Source: Olsenella porci
Lineage (GTDB): Bacteria > Actinomycetota > Coriobacteriia > Coriobacteriales > Atopobiaceae
Length of the DNA stretch: 64,000 bases
NCBI RefSeq assembly: GCF_009695875.1
Contig: NZ_VUNC01000007.1
Coordinates: 1-64,000, forward strand
Reading direction: 5' to 3'
Positions 55,669-64,000 of the stretch are shown here, piece by piece; the first letter of the stretch is position 1, and the number at the start of each line of letters is the position of its first letter. The notes under the pieces were generated by a model that saw only the letters and a program-made list of their open reading frames with translations, ran no database searches and was not told the origin of the DNA. Made by a program: the position numbers and the translations under genes.

Positions 55669-56550
55669 CTAGAACGGGCGCACGCGGAACGAGCGCTCAA
55701 AGGTCTGGCCGGGGGAGAGGAGCGTCATCCCGCGCTTGTGCTCAAACACGTCGTCCTCGTCCATTGCCGTTGCGCAACCGGTCCACGGCTCGAGCGCGAC
55801 GAACGGGGCATCCCCCGCGGCGGACCAGACCCCAAGGTAGTCGAAGCCCTCGAACGAGACCTCCACCCCGTGGCCGCCGTCGCCCACCAGGCGCACGAAC
55901 CTCTCCGGAACGTCCTGGAACACCAGGGTGTCCACGTCGAAGGTGCGGTGGGTCAGGCGCAGCGTGTCGGATCCGTCAAGGAGCGGGAGACGGTCCTCGA
56001 AGTCGAGGAGTCCGCTCGACGGGTCGATGCGAGGGGTCGCATAGGTCCATGCGCGCGAAAACTCCAGGCGGTAGGAGTCAAAGCCATCGTTTCCCTGCGG
56101 CTGGGGGACGTTGAAGGCGGGGTGTCCCCCCAGGACGAAGGGGAGAGGGACGTCCCCCGTGTTTGTGACATCAAACGCCTGCGTCAGGACGCCGTCTGCC
56201 AGCGAGTAGGAGAGCTCGAGGCGGAAGTCGTACGGGTACGTCTCGCGCGTCCGTGCGTCTGAGCACAGCCGGAACCTCGCGGAGCCGTCGTCGCTCGATA
56301 CCAGCTCGAACTCCCTGTTGCGGGCGAGTCCGTGGCGCTCCAGGCTCACCTCTCCCTGCGAGGATGACGCGCGGTCACCTCGCAGGGAGCCCACGATGGG
56401 GAAGAGGACGGGGGCCCTGCGGGGCCACCACCTCTCGTCTCCCTGCCACAGGCACTCCCCGCCGTCACGGGTGAGGCTCATGAGCTGTGCGCCCCGTGAG
56501 TCAATGGTTGCCGTCAGGCCGTTTGAGGCAATGCTCGTCATGAAGGGCAT
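55669..56550 (-). CDS. Aldose 1-epimerase family protein (mutarotase-like)
   Basis: This 293-residue protein has a galactose-mutarotase-like fold. WWPRRAPVLFPIVGSLRGD, a conserved His in LERHGLARNREF, VLGGHPAFNVP and the late Glu region FVALEPWTGCATAMDE match the LacX-like subgroup, which acts on free or phosphorylated sugars. The start at 56550 has AAGGAGC six bases upstream; an ATG 21 bases earlier is less likely. It diverges from the ABC importer genes. Confidence 0.85.
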   Translation of the reverse strand: MPFMTSIASNGLTATIDSRGAQLMSLTRDGGECLWQGDERWWPRRAPVLFPIVGSLRGDRASSSQGEVSLERHGLARNREFELVSSDDGSARFRLCSDARTRETYPYDFRLELSYSLADGVLTQAFDVTNTGDVPLPFVLGGHPAFNVPQPQGNDGFDSYRLEFSRAWTYATPRIDPSSGLLDFEDRLPLLDGSDTLRLTHRTFDVDTLVFQDVPERFVRLVGDGGHGVEVSFEGFDYLGVWSAAGDAPFVALEPWTGCATAMDEDDVFEHKRGMTLLSPGQTFERSFRVRPF

Positions 56551-56661
56551 GAAGCTCCTTTCCTTGGACAATAATCAGCATTATGGTCTTAATCGCCTTT
56601 TGATATCCACGCCCCCTGCCACAAATGTCGGTGGGGGACATCCGGGGATGGGGGAACCAAC

Positions 56662-57696
56662 ATGCTCGACCGCAGGCAGTTCGTCAAACTCTCTGGCATC
56701 CTCTCCGCCTCGCTCGCCCTTGGGGTGTCCGGGTGCGGATCCAAGCCGGCGGCGGGTGGGTCGTCCTCGTCGGACGGCGACTCCGCCGACAGCTCCGCTT
56801 CCTCGTCAAAGCAGATGGTGCGCGTCGGCGCCCTCAAGGGACCGACCTCCATCGGGCTCGCGTACCTCATGGACCAGGCGTCAAGTGGCAAGGCTGCCGA
56901 GGACTACGAGTTCACCGTCGCCGCCTCGCCCGATGCGATTCTCCCCTCCATCATCAAGGGTGACCTGGACATCGCCTGCGTGCCGGCGAACGCCGCTGCG
57001 GTCCTCTACAACAAGACCAAGGGCAAGGTCTCGGTCATCGACGTCAACACCCTGGGCGTGCTGTCGGTCGTCACCGCCGACACGAGCATCAAGGACTTCA
57101 CGGACCTCGGCGGGCGCACCGTGTACTCCACGGGCAAGGGTGCCTCCCCCGAGTACGTGATGAGGGACCTCCTCGACAAGGCCGGCATCGCCGATGGTGT
57201 CACGCTCGAGTTCAAGAGCGAGGCGACCGAGGTCGTGAGCCTCCTCGCCCAGGACGCGAGCGCCGTCGCCGTGCTTCCCCAGCCTTTCGTAACCGCAGCG
57301 CTGGCAAAGAACTCGTCCCTCTCCGCGCCCATCGACCTCAACGACGTGTGGGACAAGTACAACCCCGACTCCAAGTTCGTGATGGGCGTCACCATCGCGC
57401 AGAACGAGCTCATTCAGAAGCGCCCCGACGTGGTCAAGACCTTCATGAAGGAGCAGGCCGCCTCGGTCAAGGAGGCAAACGACGACCCCGAGGCCGTTGC
57501 GCCGATGGTTGTCAAGGCTGGCATCCTGGACAACGAGAAGATCGTCGCCAAGGCGATTCCCGGCTGCCACGTGGTCTGCATCACCGGGAACGAGATGTCC
57601 GATGACCTCTCGGGCTTCCTCTCCGTCCTGTACGACGTAGACTCCTCGAGCGTCGGCGGAGAGCTGCCTCCCGAGAACTTCTACTACCTGGGCTAG
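56662..57696 (+). CDS. ABC transporter substrate-binding lipoprotein (NitT/TauT type)
   Basis: This 344-residue exported lipoprotein has an N-region with DRRQFVKLSG, a hydrophobic stretch and a lipobox LGVSGC (Cys near residue 25), then a Ser/Asp-rich linker. The mature part (RVGALKGPTSIGLAYLMD, DIACVPANAAAVLYNKT, TVYSTGKGASPEYVM) resembles the nitrate/sulfonate/thiamine-precursor binding family. The ligand cannot be assigned. It precedes a fused permease-ATPase by about 100 bp, together giving a complete importer. Confidence 0.88.
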   Translation: MLDRRQFVKLSGILSASLALGVSGCGSKPAAGGSSSSDGDSADSSASSSKQMVRVGALKGPTSIGLAYLMDQASSGKAAEDYEFTVAASPDAILPSIIKGDLDIACVPANAAAVLYNKTKGKVSVIDVNTLGVLSVVTADTSIKDFTDLGGRTVYSTGKGASPEYVMRDLLDKAGIADGVTLEFKSEATEVVSLLAQDASAVAVLPQPFVTAALAKNSSLSAPIDLNDVWDKYNPDSKFVMGVTIAQNELIQKRPDVVKTFMKEQAASVKEANDDPEAVAPMVVKAGILDNEKIVAKAIPGCHVVCITGNEMSDDLSGFLSVLYDVDSSSVGGELPPENFYYLG

Positions 57697-57794
57697 GCGG
57701 CTGGGGGCCTCACGCGCATGCAGGGCGAGCAGCACAACCTCCGGCGGCACACCCGTTTCGGACGGTGCCAGTGGTGAGGCGGGGCAAGGGGAGC

Positions 57795-59192
57795 ATGGGT
57801 CGACGGCTGTCGGCCTGCGTGCTGTGGCTTCTCGTCTGGCAGGTTGCGAGCGTCTGCGTGGGCAGCACGCTCCTCCTCGCCGGGCCGGTCGACACAGCTC
57901 GCTCGCTCGCTGCGATCGTCCTCGACGGGAGCCTCCTCGCCATCGCCGGCACCACGTTCTTGCGCATCCTGTGCGGCTTCCTGCTTGCGTTCTTCGCGTC
58001 GCTCGTGCTGGGCTCGGTCGCAAGCTCGTACCAACTCGTCTCCGACCTCCTCGAGCCGGGCGTCGCCGTCCTCAAGAGCACGCCCATCGTGTGCGTGATC
58101 GTGCTCCTGCTCCTGTGGCTTGGCACGGACGTGGTCCCGGTCGCCGTGGTGTTCCTGGCGACGTTCCCCCCGCTCTACTTCTGCGTGCGCGACTCCCTCC
58201 GCCAGGTCGATCACGACCTCACCACATTCCTCCGCGTCATGCGCGTTCCCCGGTGGCGCGTCGCACTCGCGCACGTGTGGCAGCAGATCCTGCCCTACGT
58301 GATGGCCACCTGCCGAAACGCCTGCGGGATGGGCTGGAAGGCGGGCGTTGCCGCCGAGCTCATCGGCACCCCCATCCCCAGCGTGGGCGAGCGCGTGTAC
58401 CAGGCCAAGGTCCTGCTCGAGACCTCCGACCTCTTTGCCTGGACCATCGCGGTCGTGCTCTCGTCCTTCGCATGCGAGAGGTGCTTCCTCGTGCTCCTTC
58501 GCGCATCCCGCGGGCTGGCGACGAGACTCGCGCTTCGCCGCTCCGGGACGTCTCCCGCAGTGCGTGACGACGGCTCCTCTCCCATCGCGACCGATTGCCT
58601 GGACGTCCGTCTGGGCGAGAGGGACGTGCTCAGTGGCCTGTCGATTCGCATCCCCGCCGGGGGCTCTGCCTGCATGCTCGACCCTTCCGGTGCCGGGAAG
58701 ACTACGCTTGTTCGGGCGCTGTGCGGGCTCGTCCCGCCTACGTCGGGGGAGGTTGCCCCCCTGGGGCGCGTGAGCCTGGTCGAGCAGTCGCCCCGCCTGG
58801 TGGAGGGGCTCGGCGCCCTGGACAACGTGCTGCTGTGCGCCGGCGGGTGGGCGAGCGGGAGAGAGGTGCGCGGCCTTCTCCTCCAGGCGATTCCCGGACT
58901 GGATGTGGACCTTCCCGTGTCCAGGCTCTCGGGGGGCCAGCGGCGGCGTGTGGAGCTGGTGAGGGCGCTTCTGACCTGCTCTGACGTCGTCATCCTGGAC
59001 GAGCCCTTCGCGGGGCTCGACGACGCTGCGATCGAGGCGTGTGCCGCTCTCGTTCGCGACAACCTCAGGGGAAGGACCCTCTTCGTGGCATCCCACGACC
59101 CCAGGGCGGCAAGGCTCCTGGGGGCCCAGGTGCTCCCGCCCCTCTCGCCTTCGTCCTCCAGTCGAGAAACCGCGGCCGTCCGCGGGAGGTAA
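57795..59192 (+). CDS. Fused ABC permease and ATPase (SsuC-SsuB-like)
   Basis: This 465-residue protein joins two usually separate subunits. Residues about 1-250 form a binding-protein-dependent permease with five or six helices and the EAA-type loop LRQVDHDLTTFLRVMRVPRWRV. Residues about 262-455 form the ATPase: Walker A DPSGAGKT, Q-loop LVEQSPRLVEG, signature LSGGQRRRVE, Walker B VVILDEPFAGLD and H-loop ASHD. The first Walker A glycine is Asp, which is unusual. The start is uncertain: ATG 57795 is used here, but GTG at 57765, 57771 or 57774 is also possible. It follows its likely binding protein. Confidence 0.87.
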   Translation: MGRRLSACVLWLLVWQVASVCVGSTLLLAGPVDTARSLAAIVLDGSLLAIAGTTFLRILCGFLLAFFASLVLGSVASSYQLVSDLLEPGVAVLKSTPIVCVIVLLLLWLGTDVVPVAVVFLATFPPLYFCVRDSLRQVDHDLTTFLRVMRVPRWRVALAHVWQQILPYVMATCRNACGMGWKAGVAAELIGTPIPSVGERVYQAKVLLETSDLFAWTIAVVLSSFACERCFLVLLRASRGLATRLALRRSGTSPAVRDDGSSPIATDCLDVRLGERDVLSGLSIRIPAGGSACMLDPSGAGKTTLVRALCGLVPPTSGEVAPLGRVSLVEQSPRLVEGLGALDNVLLCAGGWASGREVRGLLLQAIPGLDVDLPVSRLSGGQRRRVELVRALLTCSDVVILDEPFAGLDDAAIEACAALVRDNLRGRTLFVASHDPRAARLLGAQVLPPLSPSSSSRETAAVRGR

Positions 59193-59285
59193 TCAGACGG
59201 AAACGAACTTTGCCCTCCCCCTTGGGCAAGATGGGTAGGTGCGCACCAAACTCCACGCCCAACGGTGCGCCCAAAGGAGGACACT

Positions 59286-60875
59286 ATGCTTCAAGACCAG
59301 CTTGCGGAGGCGGGCATCGCCTCCACCCACGGGGCGGTCCTGGTGGACGGCTCTCCCGCCGTCCTGGTAGAGAAGGCGCTCAAGGCGAACGAGGGGCATC
59401 TCACCTCGACCGGCGCCCTTGCCGTCAGGACGGGCAGGTACACCGGCAGGTCCCCTCGAGACCGCTTCATCGTCGACACCCCCGACGTCCACGACCAGAT
59501 CGCCTGGGGCCCGGTCAACATGCCGTTTCCGCCCGAGGGGTACGAGAGGGTCAAGCGAGCCGTGTGCGACTACCTCTCTACGCGTGACCTCTACGTGGTC
59601 CACGCCATCGCGGGAGCCGACCGCCGCTGGTGCCGCAAGTTCCTGGTGGTGTGCGAGCGCGCCAGCCAGGCGCTCTTTGCCCGACAGCTGCTGGTGAGGC
59701 CCAGCAAGCGCCAGCTCCAGGAGTTCGAGCCGCAGGACTTCAGCGTGCTCGTGGCCCCCGGACTCAAGCTCGACCCCGAGGAGTACGGCACCAACTCCGA
59801 GGCGGTGGTCCTCATCAACTTCCAGGACCGCGAGATACTCATCGCTGGCACCATGTACTCGGGCGAGATCAAGAAGTCCATCTTCTCGGTCATGAACTAC
59901 CTCATGCCCGTCGAAGAGAACATCCTGCCCATGCACTCGTCCGCAAACATGGACCCGGTTACGGGCGAGACGGCGGTGTTCTTTGGCCTCTCGGGCACGG
60001 GCAAGACCACGCTCTCGGCAGACCCGCAGCGCATGCTCATCGGCGATGACGAGCACGGTTGGGCCGAGGGGAGCGTCTTCAACTTCGAGGGCGGCTGCTA
60101 TGCCAAGGCCATCAGGATCTCGGCCCACACCGAGCCGCAGATCTACAACGCCATCCGATTTGGAGCGCTGTGCGAGAACGTGGTCGTTGACCCCGTCTCG
60201 CGCAAGCCCGACTACTTCGACGATTCCCTCACCGAGAACACGCGCGTCTCGTATCCCATCGACTACATTGAGAATGCCCAGGTCATGGGACAGGGCCGCT
60301 ATCCCAATGTGATCGTGTTCCTGACCTGCGACTCGTTTGGCGTGCTGCCTCCCGTCTCCAGGCTCGACCGTAACGGTGCCATGTACCACTTCCTGAGCGG
60401 GTTCACCAGCAAGGTCGCTGGCACGGAGCGCGGCGTCACCGAGCCTCAGCCCACGTTCTCAACGCTCTTTGGCGAGCCGTTCATGCCCCTCTCGCCCCTG
60501 CGGTACGCTGACATGTTTGGCGAGAAGATGGAGAAGGCTGGCACGCGCGTGTACCTGATCAACACCGGTTGGACGGGTGGCCCCTACGGTGTGGGAAACA
60601 GGATGGACCTCGCGTCCACGCGCATCATGGTGTCCGCTGCGCTGGACGGAAGCATCGAGGAGAGCGAGTTCGAGCGCGACCCCATCTTCAACCTCGACGT
60701 GCCCAAGCACGTCGAGGGCGTCGAGGACAGGGTTCTCATGCCGCGCAACGCCTGGGCGGACCGCGACGAGTACGAGCGCTGCGCCCGCAAGGTCGCCCGG
60801 ATGTTCGAGGAGAACGCCGCCCAGAAGTATCCGGACATGCCCGAGGAGGTTCGCGCCGCGGGTCCGCATGCCTAG
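59286..60875 (+). CDS. pckA: Phosphoenolpyruvate carboxykinase (ATP)
   Basis: This 529-residue enzyme interconverts oxaloacetate and phosphoenolpyruvate with ATP/ADP. Diagnostic segments are GRYTGRSPRDRFIVD (about residues 58-72), the kinase-1a loop FFGLSGTGKTTLSADP (about 237-252) and IGDDEHGW with metal ligands. The Arg-bearing late segment near residue 325 and INTGWTGGPYG are also present. The length of 520-540 and the loop type separate it from GTP enzymes. AAGGAGG precedes the ATG. In fermenters it often works in the carboxylating direction; that is inference. Confidence 0.95.
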   Translation: MLQDQLAEAGIASTHGAVLVDGSPAVLVEKALKANEGHLTSTGALAVRTGRYTGRSPRDRFIVDTPDVHDQIAWGPVNMPFPPEGYERVKRAVCDYLSTRDLYVVHAIAGADRRWCRKFLVVCERASQALFARQLLVRPSKRQLQEFEPQDFSVLVAPGLKLDPEEYGTNSEAVVLINFQDREILIAGTMYSGEIKKSIFSVMNYLMPVEENILPMHSSANMDPVTGETAVFFGLSGTGKTTLSADPQRMLIGDDEHGWAEGSVFNFEGGCYAKAIRISAHTEPQIYNAIRFGALCENVVVDPVSRKPDYFDDSLTENTRVSYPIDYIENAQVMGQGRYPNVIVFLTCDSFGVLPPVSRLDRNGAMYHFLSGFTSKVAGTERGVTEPQPTFSTLFGEPFMPLSPLRYADMFGEKMEKAGTRVYLINTGWTGGPYGVGNRMDLASTRIMVSAALDGSIEESEFERDPIFNLDVPKHVEGVEDRVLMPRNAWADRDEYERCARKVARMFEENAAQKYPDMPEEVRAAGPHA

Positions 60876-60928
60876 CGGACGTGATCCCACGACCGCTCGC
60901 GCTCCGGTAACGAACGTTCAGTGAGCTT

Positions 60929-60964
60929 GGCCCCGCATCCCCGTGATGCGGGGCCTACTGTTTT
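60929..60964 (+). terminator. Terminator of pckA
   Basis: GGCCCCGCATC and GATGCGGGGCC form a stem around CCCGT, followed by TACTGTTTTG. Confidence 0.82.
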
Positions 60965-61030
60965 GAGGTGTCTGCCCCCATGGGGGAGGGGCGGGCCGGC
61001 CCATGAGGCCACGGAAAGGAGAGGCTTTCT

Positions 61031-62860
61031 ATGGCACGAATGCACGTAATGGAGAGAAGCGAGGAGCAGGCCATCATGGACGAGCTCCACGCGGCGGTGG
61101 GGCGGCGGCTCGCGGTGAGCTCGCTCGCACCGTGCCCCGTGGAGTTCACGATGGCGTTCGTGGACATGTGCTCCACACAGAGCTGCGGCAAGTGCACCCC
61201 GTGCAGGGTGGGGCTCAACACGCTGCGTCACCGCCTGAGCGACGTCCTGCGGGGCAGGGCCACCATGGCCACACTCGACGGCATCGAGCGCCTTGCCAGG
61301 ACCATCTACCTGTCGAGCGACTGCGCGATCGGGTATGAGGCGGGGGCCATGGCGCTCACGGCCATCCAGGGGTTCCGCGACGACTTCGTCCACCACGTGA
61401 CCTACCACGCCTGCGGCTTCAAGCAGTCCGAGAAGGTCCCGTGCGTCTCTGGCTGTCCTGCCGGGGTGGACATCCCGGGCTACATCTCGCTCGTGAGGGC
61501 GGGACGCAACACCGATGCCGTTCGTCTCATCCGCAAGGACAACCCGCTGCCAATGGTGTGCGGGCTGGTGTGCGAGCATCCGTGCGAGATGCACTGCCGG
61601 CGCGGCATGGTGGACGATCCCATGAACATCAGGGCCATCAAGCGCTTTGCCTGCGAGAACATGGAGTCCGACTACCGTCCGGTAATGGCGGAGCCCACGG
61701 GCAGGCGCGTCGCCGTGGTGGGCGGAGGCCCAGCGGGGCTCTCGTGCGCCTACTACCTGGCGGTCATGGGGCACAAGGTCACCATCCTCGAGGCGCGAAG
61801 GCAGCTGGGCGGGATGCTCCGGTACGGCATCCCGAGCTACCGCCTCCCGCGAGAGGAGCTTGACGGCGAGATCCAGTGGATTCTCGACTGTGGCATCGAA
61901 GCGAGGACGCAGACGGAGGTCGGGGGAGACGAGCTCCAGGCACTGAGGCGCGACTACGATGCCGTCTATCTGGCCATCGGCGCCCATGGGGACCGCAAGC
62001 TGGGGCTTCCTGGCGAGGACAGCGAGGGCGTCGAGAGCGCCGTCGCCATGCTGCGCGCCATCGGGGACGGGGACACCCCCGACTTCACAGGGCAGCGCGT
62101 GTGCGTCATCGGCGGAGGCAACGTCGCCATGGACGTGGCACGCTCCAGCGTGAGGTGCGGTGCGAGCAAGGTCAACATCGTCTATCGCCGCCGCGTGCAG
62201 GACATGACCGCCCAGGACGAGGAGATCGCCGGGGCGGGCGAGGAGGGCTGCGAGCTGCTTGAGCTCAACGCCCCCGTGCGCATCGAGGCGGACGAGGCGG
62301 GCCACGTGTGCGGGCTGGTCGTGCAGCCGCAGATCATCGGCTCGTTCAAGGGGGGACGTCCCTCTCCCCGGCCCGCGGACACGGGGGAGAGGACCATCCC
62401 CTGCGACCGCGTGATCGTCGCCATTGGCCAGGCGATCCAGTCCAAGCCCTTCGAGGAGGCTGGCGTTGGCTGCAACCGTGGCCGCATCGTCACCGACACG
62501 GACGGTCGCGTCCCCGGGATGGACGGGGTCTTCTGCGGGGGCGACTGCCAGAGCGGTCCCGCCACGGTGATCAGGGCCATCAACGCAGGCAAGGTCGCCG
62601 CGGGCAACATCGATAACTACCTGGGCTATGACCACAAGGTCGGCGTTCCCGTGGACATCCCTCCCGTCGAGTTCAGGGACGTGGGCCCGTGCGGCAGGTC
62701 CGAGACCAAGTTTCGCGAGGCAAACGAGCGCAGGCACGACTTCTGTCAGATCGAGCACGGTCTTTCGCGCGAGGAGGCGCTGCAGGAGGCCTCTCGCTGC
62801 CTGTGCTGCGACCACTTTGGGTTTGGCGCGTTCCGTGGGGGGAGGGAGCTCCAGTGGTAG
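61031..62860 (+). CDS. NuoF-type Fe-S segment fused to GltD-like FAD/NAD(P) oxidoreductase, hydrogenase-associated
   Basis: This 609-residue protein starts with the 4Fe-4S region found at the end of NuoF/HydB proteins (CSTQSCGKCTPCR, about residues 47-59, with another Cys near 97), but it lacks the FMN/NADH-binding NuoF core. Next comes a GltD-like part: a double Fe-S segment (CVSGCPAGVDIPGY, then CGLVCEHPCEMHCRRG), an FAD fold at VAVVGGGPAGLSCAYY (about 228-243) and an NAD(P) fold at VCVIGGGNVAMDVA. It ends with Cys in CLCCDHFG. The ATG has AGGAG nine bases upstream. It overlaps the following [FeFe] hydrogenase start by seven bases, so it is very likely its electron-transfer partner. Confidence 0.87.
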   Translation: MARMHVMERSEEQAIMDELHAAVGRRLAVSSLAPCPVEFTMAFVDMCSTQSCGKCTPCRVGLNTLRHRLSDVLRGRATMATLDGIERLARTIYLSSDCAIGYEAGAMALTAIQGFRDDFVHHVTYHACGFKQSEKVPCVSGCPAGVDIPGYISLVRAGRNTDAVRLIRKDNPLPMVCGLVCEHPCEMHCRRGMVDDPMNIRAIKRFACENMESDYRPVMAEPTGRRVAVVGGGPAGLSCAYYLAVMGHKVTILEARRQLGGMLRYGIPSYRLPREELDGEIQWILDCGIEARTQTEVGGDELQALRRDYDAVYLAIGAHGDRKLGLPGEDSEGVESAVAMLRAIGDGDTPDFTGQRVCVIGGGNVAMDVARSSVRCGASKVNIVYRRRVQDMTAQDEEIAGAGEEGCELLELNAPVRIEADEAGHVCGLVVQPQIIGSFKGGRPSPRPADTGERTIPCDRVIVAIGQAIQSKPFEEAGVGCNRGRIVTDTDGRVPGMDGVFCGGDCQSGPATVIRAINAGKVAAGNIDNYLGYDHKVGVPVDIPPVEFRDVGPCGRSETKFREANERRHDFCQIEHGLSREEALQEASRCLCCDHFGFGAFRGGRELQW

Positions 62861-64000
62861 GAAATGGCGAAGGCCTGAAGGCGGCCGACCAGAGGGCGGT
62901 CTCCACCGCGCAGGTCACGCTCACCGTGGACGGCAGGGAGGTCAGCGTTCCCGCCGGCTCCACCATCCTGGACGCGTGTCGGGAGGCGGATGCCGACGTG
63001 CCCACGCTGTGCTATCTGCGCGAGCTCAACGAGATCGGCTCCTGCCGCGTGTGCGTGGTCGAGGTCAAGGGCTTTGACCGCCTTGTCGCCTCGTGCAACA
63101 ACCTCGCAGTTGACGGCATGGAGGTCCTGACCAACAGCCCCAAGGTGAGGATGGCCAGGCGCACCAACATGGAGCTGCTCCTCTCGCAGCACGATGTTGC
63201 TTGCACCACCTGCGTGAGGTCGGGCAACTGCTCGCTGCAGGAGGTCGCAAACGACCTGGGCATCGTCGACTTCGAGTACGACACCGACCTGCCGCCCAAG
63301 CGCTGGCCGCGCGACTTCCCGCTCATCAGGAACAACCAGAAGTGCATCAAGTGCATGCGCTGCGTGCAGGTGTGCGACAAGGTCCAGGCATCCCACGTGT
63401 GGGACATCACCAACCGGGCGACGCACACGCTCGTGGACGTTGCCGGTGGTCGCGACATCCACGACGTGGACTGCACCCTGTGCGGGCAGTGCATCACCCA
63501 CTGTCCGGTGGGCGCCCTCCGCGAGCGCGACGACGTCATGACCGTCTACGACGCGCTGGCGGATCCCGACGTCACCACCATCGTTCAGATTGCGCCCTCG
63601 GTACGCACCGCCTGGGGCGATCACTGGGGCCTCAAGGGGGACGAGGCGACCGTGGGGAGGCTCGTGGCCGCGCTGCGCCCCATGGGCTTCGACTACATCG
63701 TGAACACCGACTTCTCCGCTGACCTCACGATCATGGAGGAGGGGAGCGAGCTGCTGCGCCACCTTCCCAAGTCGCAGGCTGGTGGCTACCCCATGTTCAC
63801 GTCGTGCTGCCCCGGCTGGGTGCGCTTTGTTAAGTCCCATTATCCCGAGCTCGTGGACGACGTATCAACGAGCAAGAGCCCGCAGCAGATGTTCGGCGCC
63901 ATCGTCAAGAGCTACTACGCCGAGTACCTGGGGCTCGACCCGCACAAGATCTTCTCGCTCTCGATCATGCCCTGCGTCGCCAAGAAGGCCGAGTACGCCT
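62854..64000 (+). CDS. [FeFe] hydrogenase catalytic subunit, truncated by window end
   Basis: The first 382 codons of an iron-only hydrogenase, which makes or consumes hydrogen, are present. An N-terminal [2Fe-2S] domain (CYLRELNEIGSCRVC, then ASCN) is followed by a His-Cys3 [4Fe-4S] site (HDVACTTCVRSGNC), two 4Fe-4S motifs (CIKCMRCVQVC and CTLCGQCITHC, then PVGAL) and the first H-cluster motif TSCCPGWVRF. The second motif, MPCVAKK, lies near the window end; the third is beyond it. The start is GTG at 62854, in frame and set by GGGAGC upstream, overlapping the preceding oxidoreductase gene. No stop is reached. Confidence 0.94.
   Translation, partial: MVGNGEGLKAADQRAVSTAQVTLTVDGREVSVPAGSTILDACREADADVPTLCYLRELNEIGSCRVCVVEVKGFDRLVASCNNLAVDGMEVLTNSPKVRMARRTNMELLLSQHDVACTTCVRSGNCSLQEVANDLGIVDFEYDTDLPPKRWPRDFPLIRNNQKCIKCMRCVQVCDKVQASHVWDITNRATHTLVDVAGGRDIHDVDCTLCGQCITHCPVGALRERDDVMTVYDALADPDVTTIVQIAPSVRTAWGDHWGLKGDEATVGRLVAALRPMGFDYIVNTDFSADLTIMEEGSELLRHLPKSQAGGYPMFTSCCPGWVRFVKSHYPELVDDVSTSKSPQQMFGAIVKSYYAEYLGLDPHKIFSLSIMPCVAKKAEYA

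Overview
The window is GC-rich bacterial chromosome with tight, mostly Shine-Dalgarno-led genes. It points to an anaerobic, fermentative, high-GC Gram-positive bacterium. Evidence includes a fused Fe-S L-serine dehydratase, bifunctional AdhE, acetate kinase, ATP-type PEP carboxykinase, formate-THF ligase and an [FeFe] hydrogenase. Gene content and protein style fit class Coriobacteriia (Olsenella/Atopobium-like); that placement is inference, with no database search behind it. About 52 intact or window-truncated protein genes, 4 pseudogenes, 5 tRNAs and one SAM-I riboswitch are supported.

Layout. 0-8.1 kb: an IS481-type transposase remnant, tRNA-Glu and tRNA-Gln, a glutamate-cysteine ligase-like gene, a flippase-like membrane protein, L-serine dehydratase, then a decay zone with remnants of an oligopeptide-binding lipoprotein and a pyroglutamyl peptidase, followed by over 1.4 kb of non-coding, repeat-rich DNA. 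8.2-16 kb: gltX and two large YhgE/Pip membrane proteins divergent from a TetR regulator. 16-28 kb: SAM-riboswitch-controlled metK, tRNAs for Pro, Gly and Leu, gdhA, tig-clpP-clpX, tatD-tcdA and valS. 28-36.8 kb: a phosphate transporter with its DUF47 partner, then a folate/one-carbon cluster (5-formyl-THF cyclo-ligase, fhs, fchA, folD, folE, folC) and a zinc-ribbon membrane protein. 37-45 kb: an HD-domain protein, thrS lacking the TGS domain, a deleted DUF2252 gene, a PLP-enzyme relative lacking its lysine, adhE and an APH-type kinase. 45-56.6 kb: folA-thyA, Nudix, acyl-ACP thioesterase, diacylglycerol kinase, RNase D, membrane metallopeptidase, xseAB, HIT, a Cys-rich protein, ackA, GNAT and a mutarotase-like protein. 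56.6-64 kb: an ABC importer with fused permease and ATPase, pckA, and a flavin/Fe-S electron-transfer protein followed by an [FeFe] hydrogenase that runs off the end.

How it fits together. Serine can be deaminated to pyruvate. AdhE and AckA dispose of acetyl-CoA or acetyl-phosphate, and the hydrogenase can discharge electrons. Formate enters the folate pool through Fhs; FchA and FolD carry it to methylene-THF for ThyA, and FolA recycles dihydrofolate. The FolD here has lost two cyclohydrolase residues, which explains why a separate FchA sits next to it.

The most unusual signal is a family of 41-bp repeats in three intergenic arrays (about 0.6-0.8, 7.6-8.1 and 18.3-18.5 kb). Units are head-to-tail with an exact 41-bp period and orientation switches inside each array. 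They match no repeat class I recognise.
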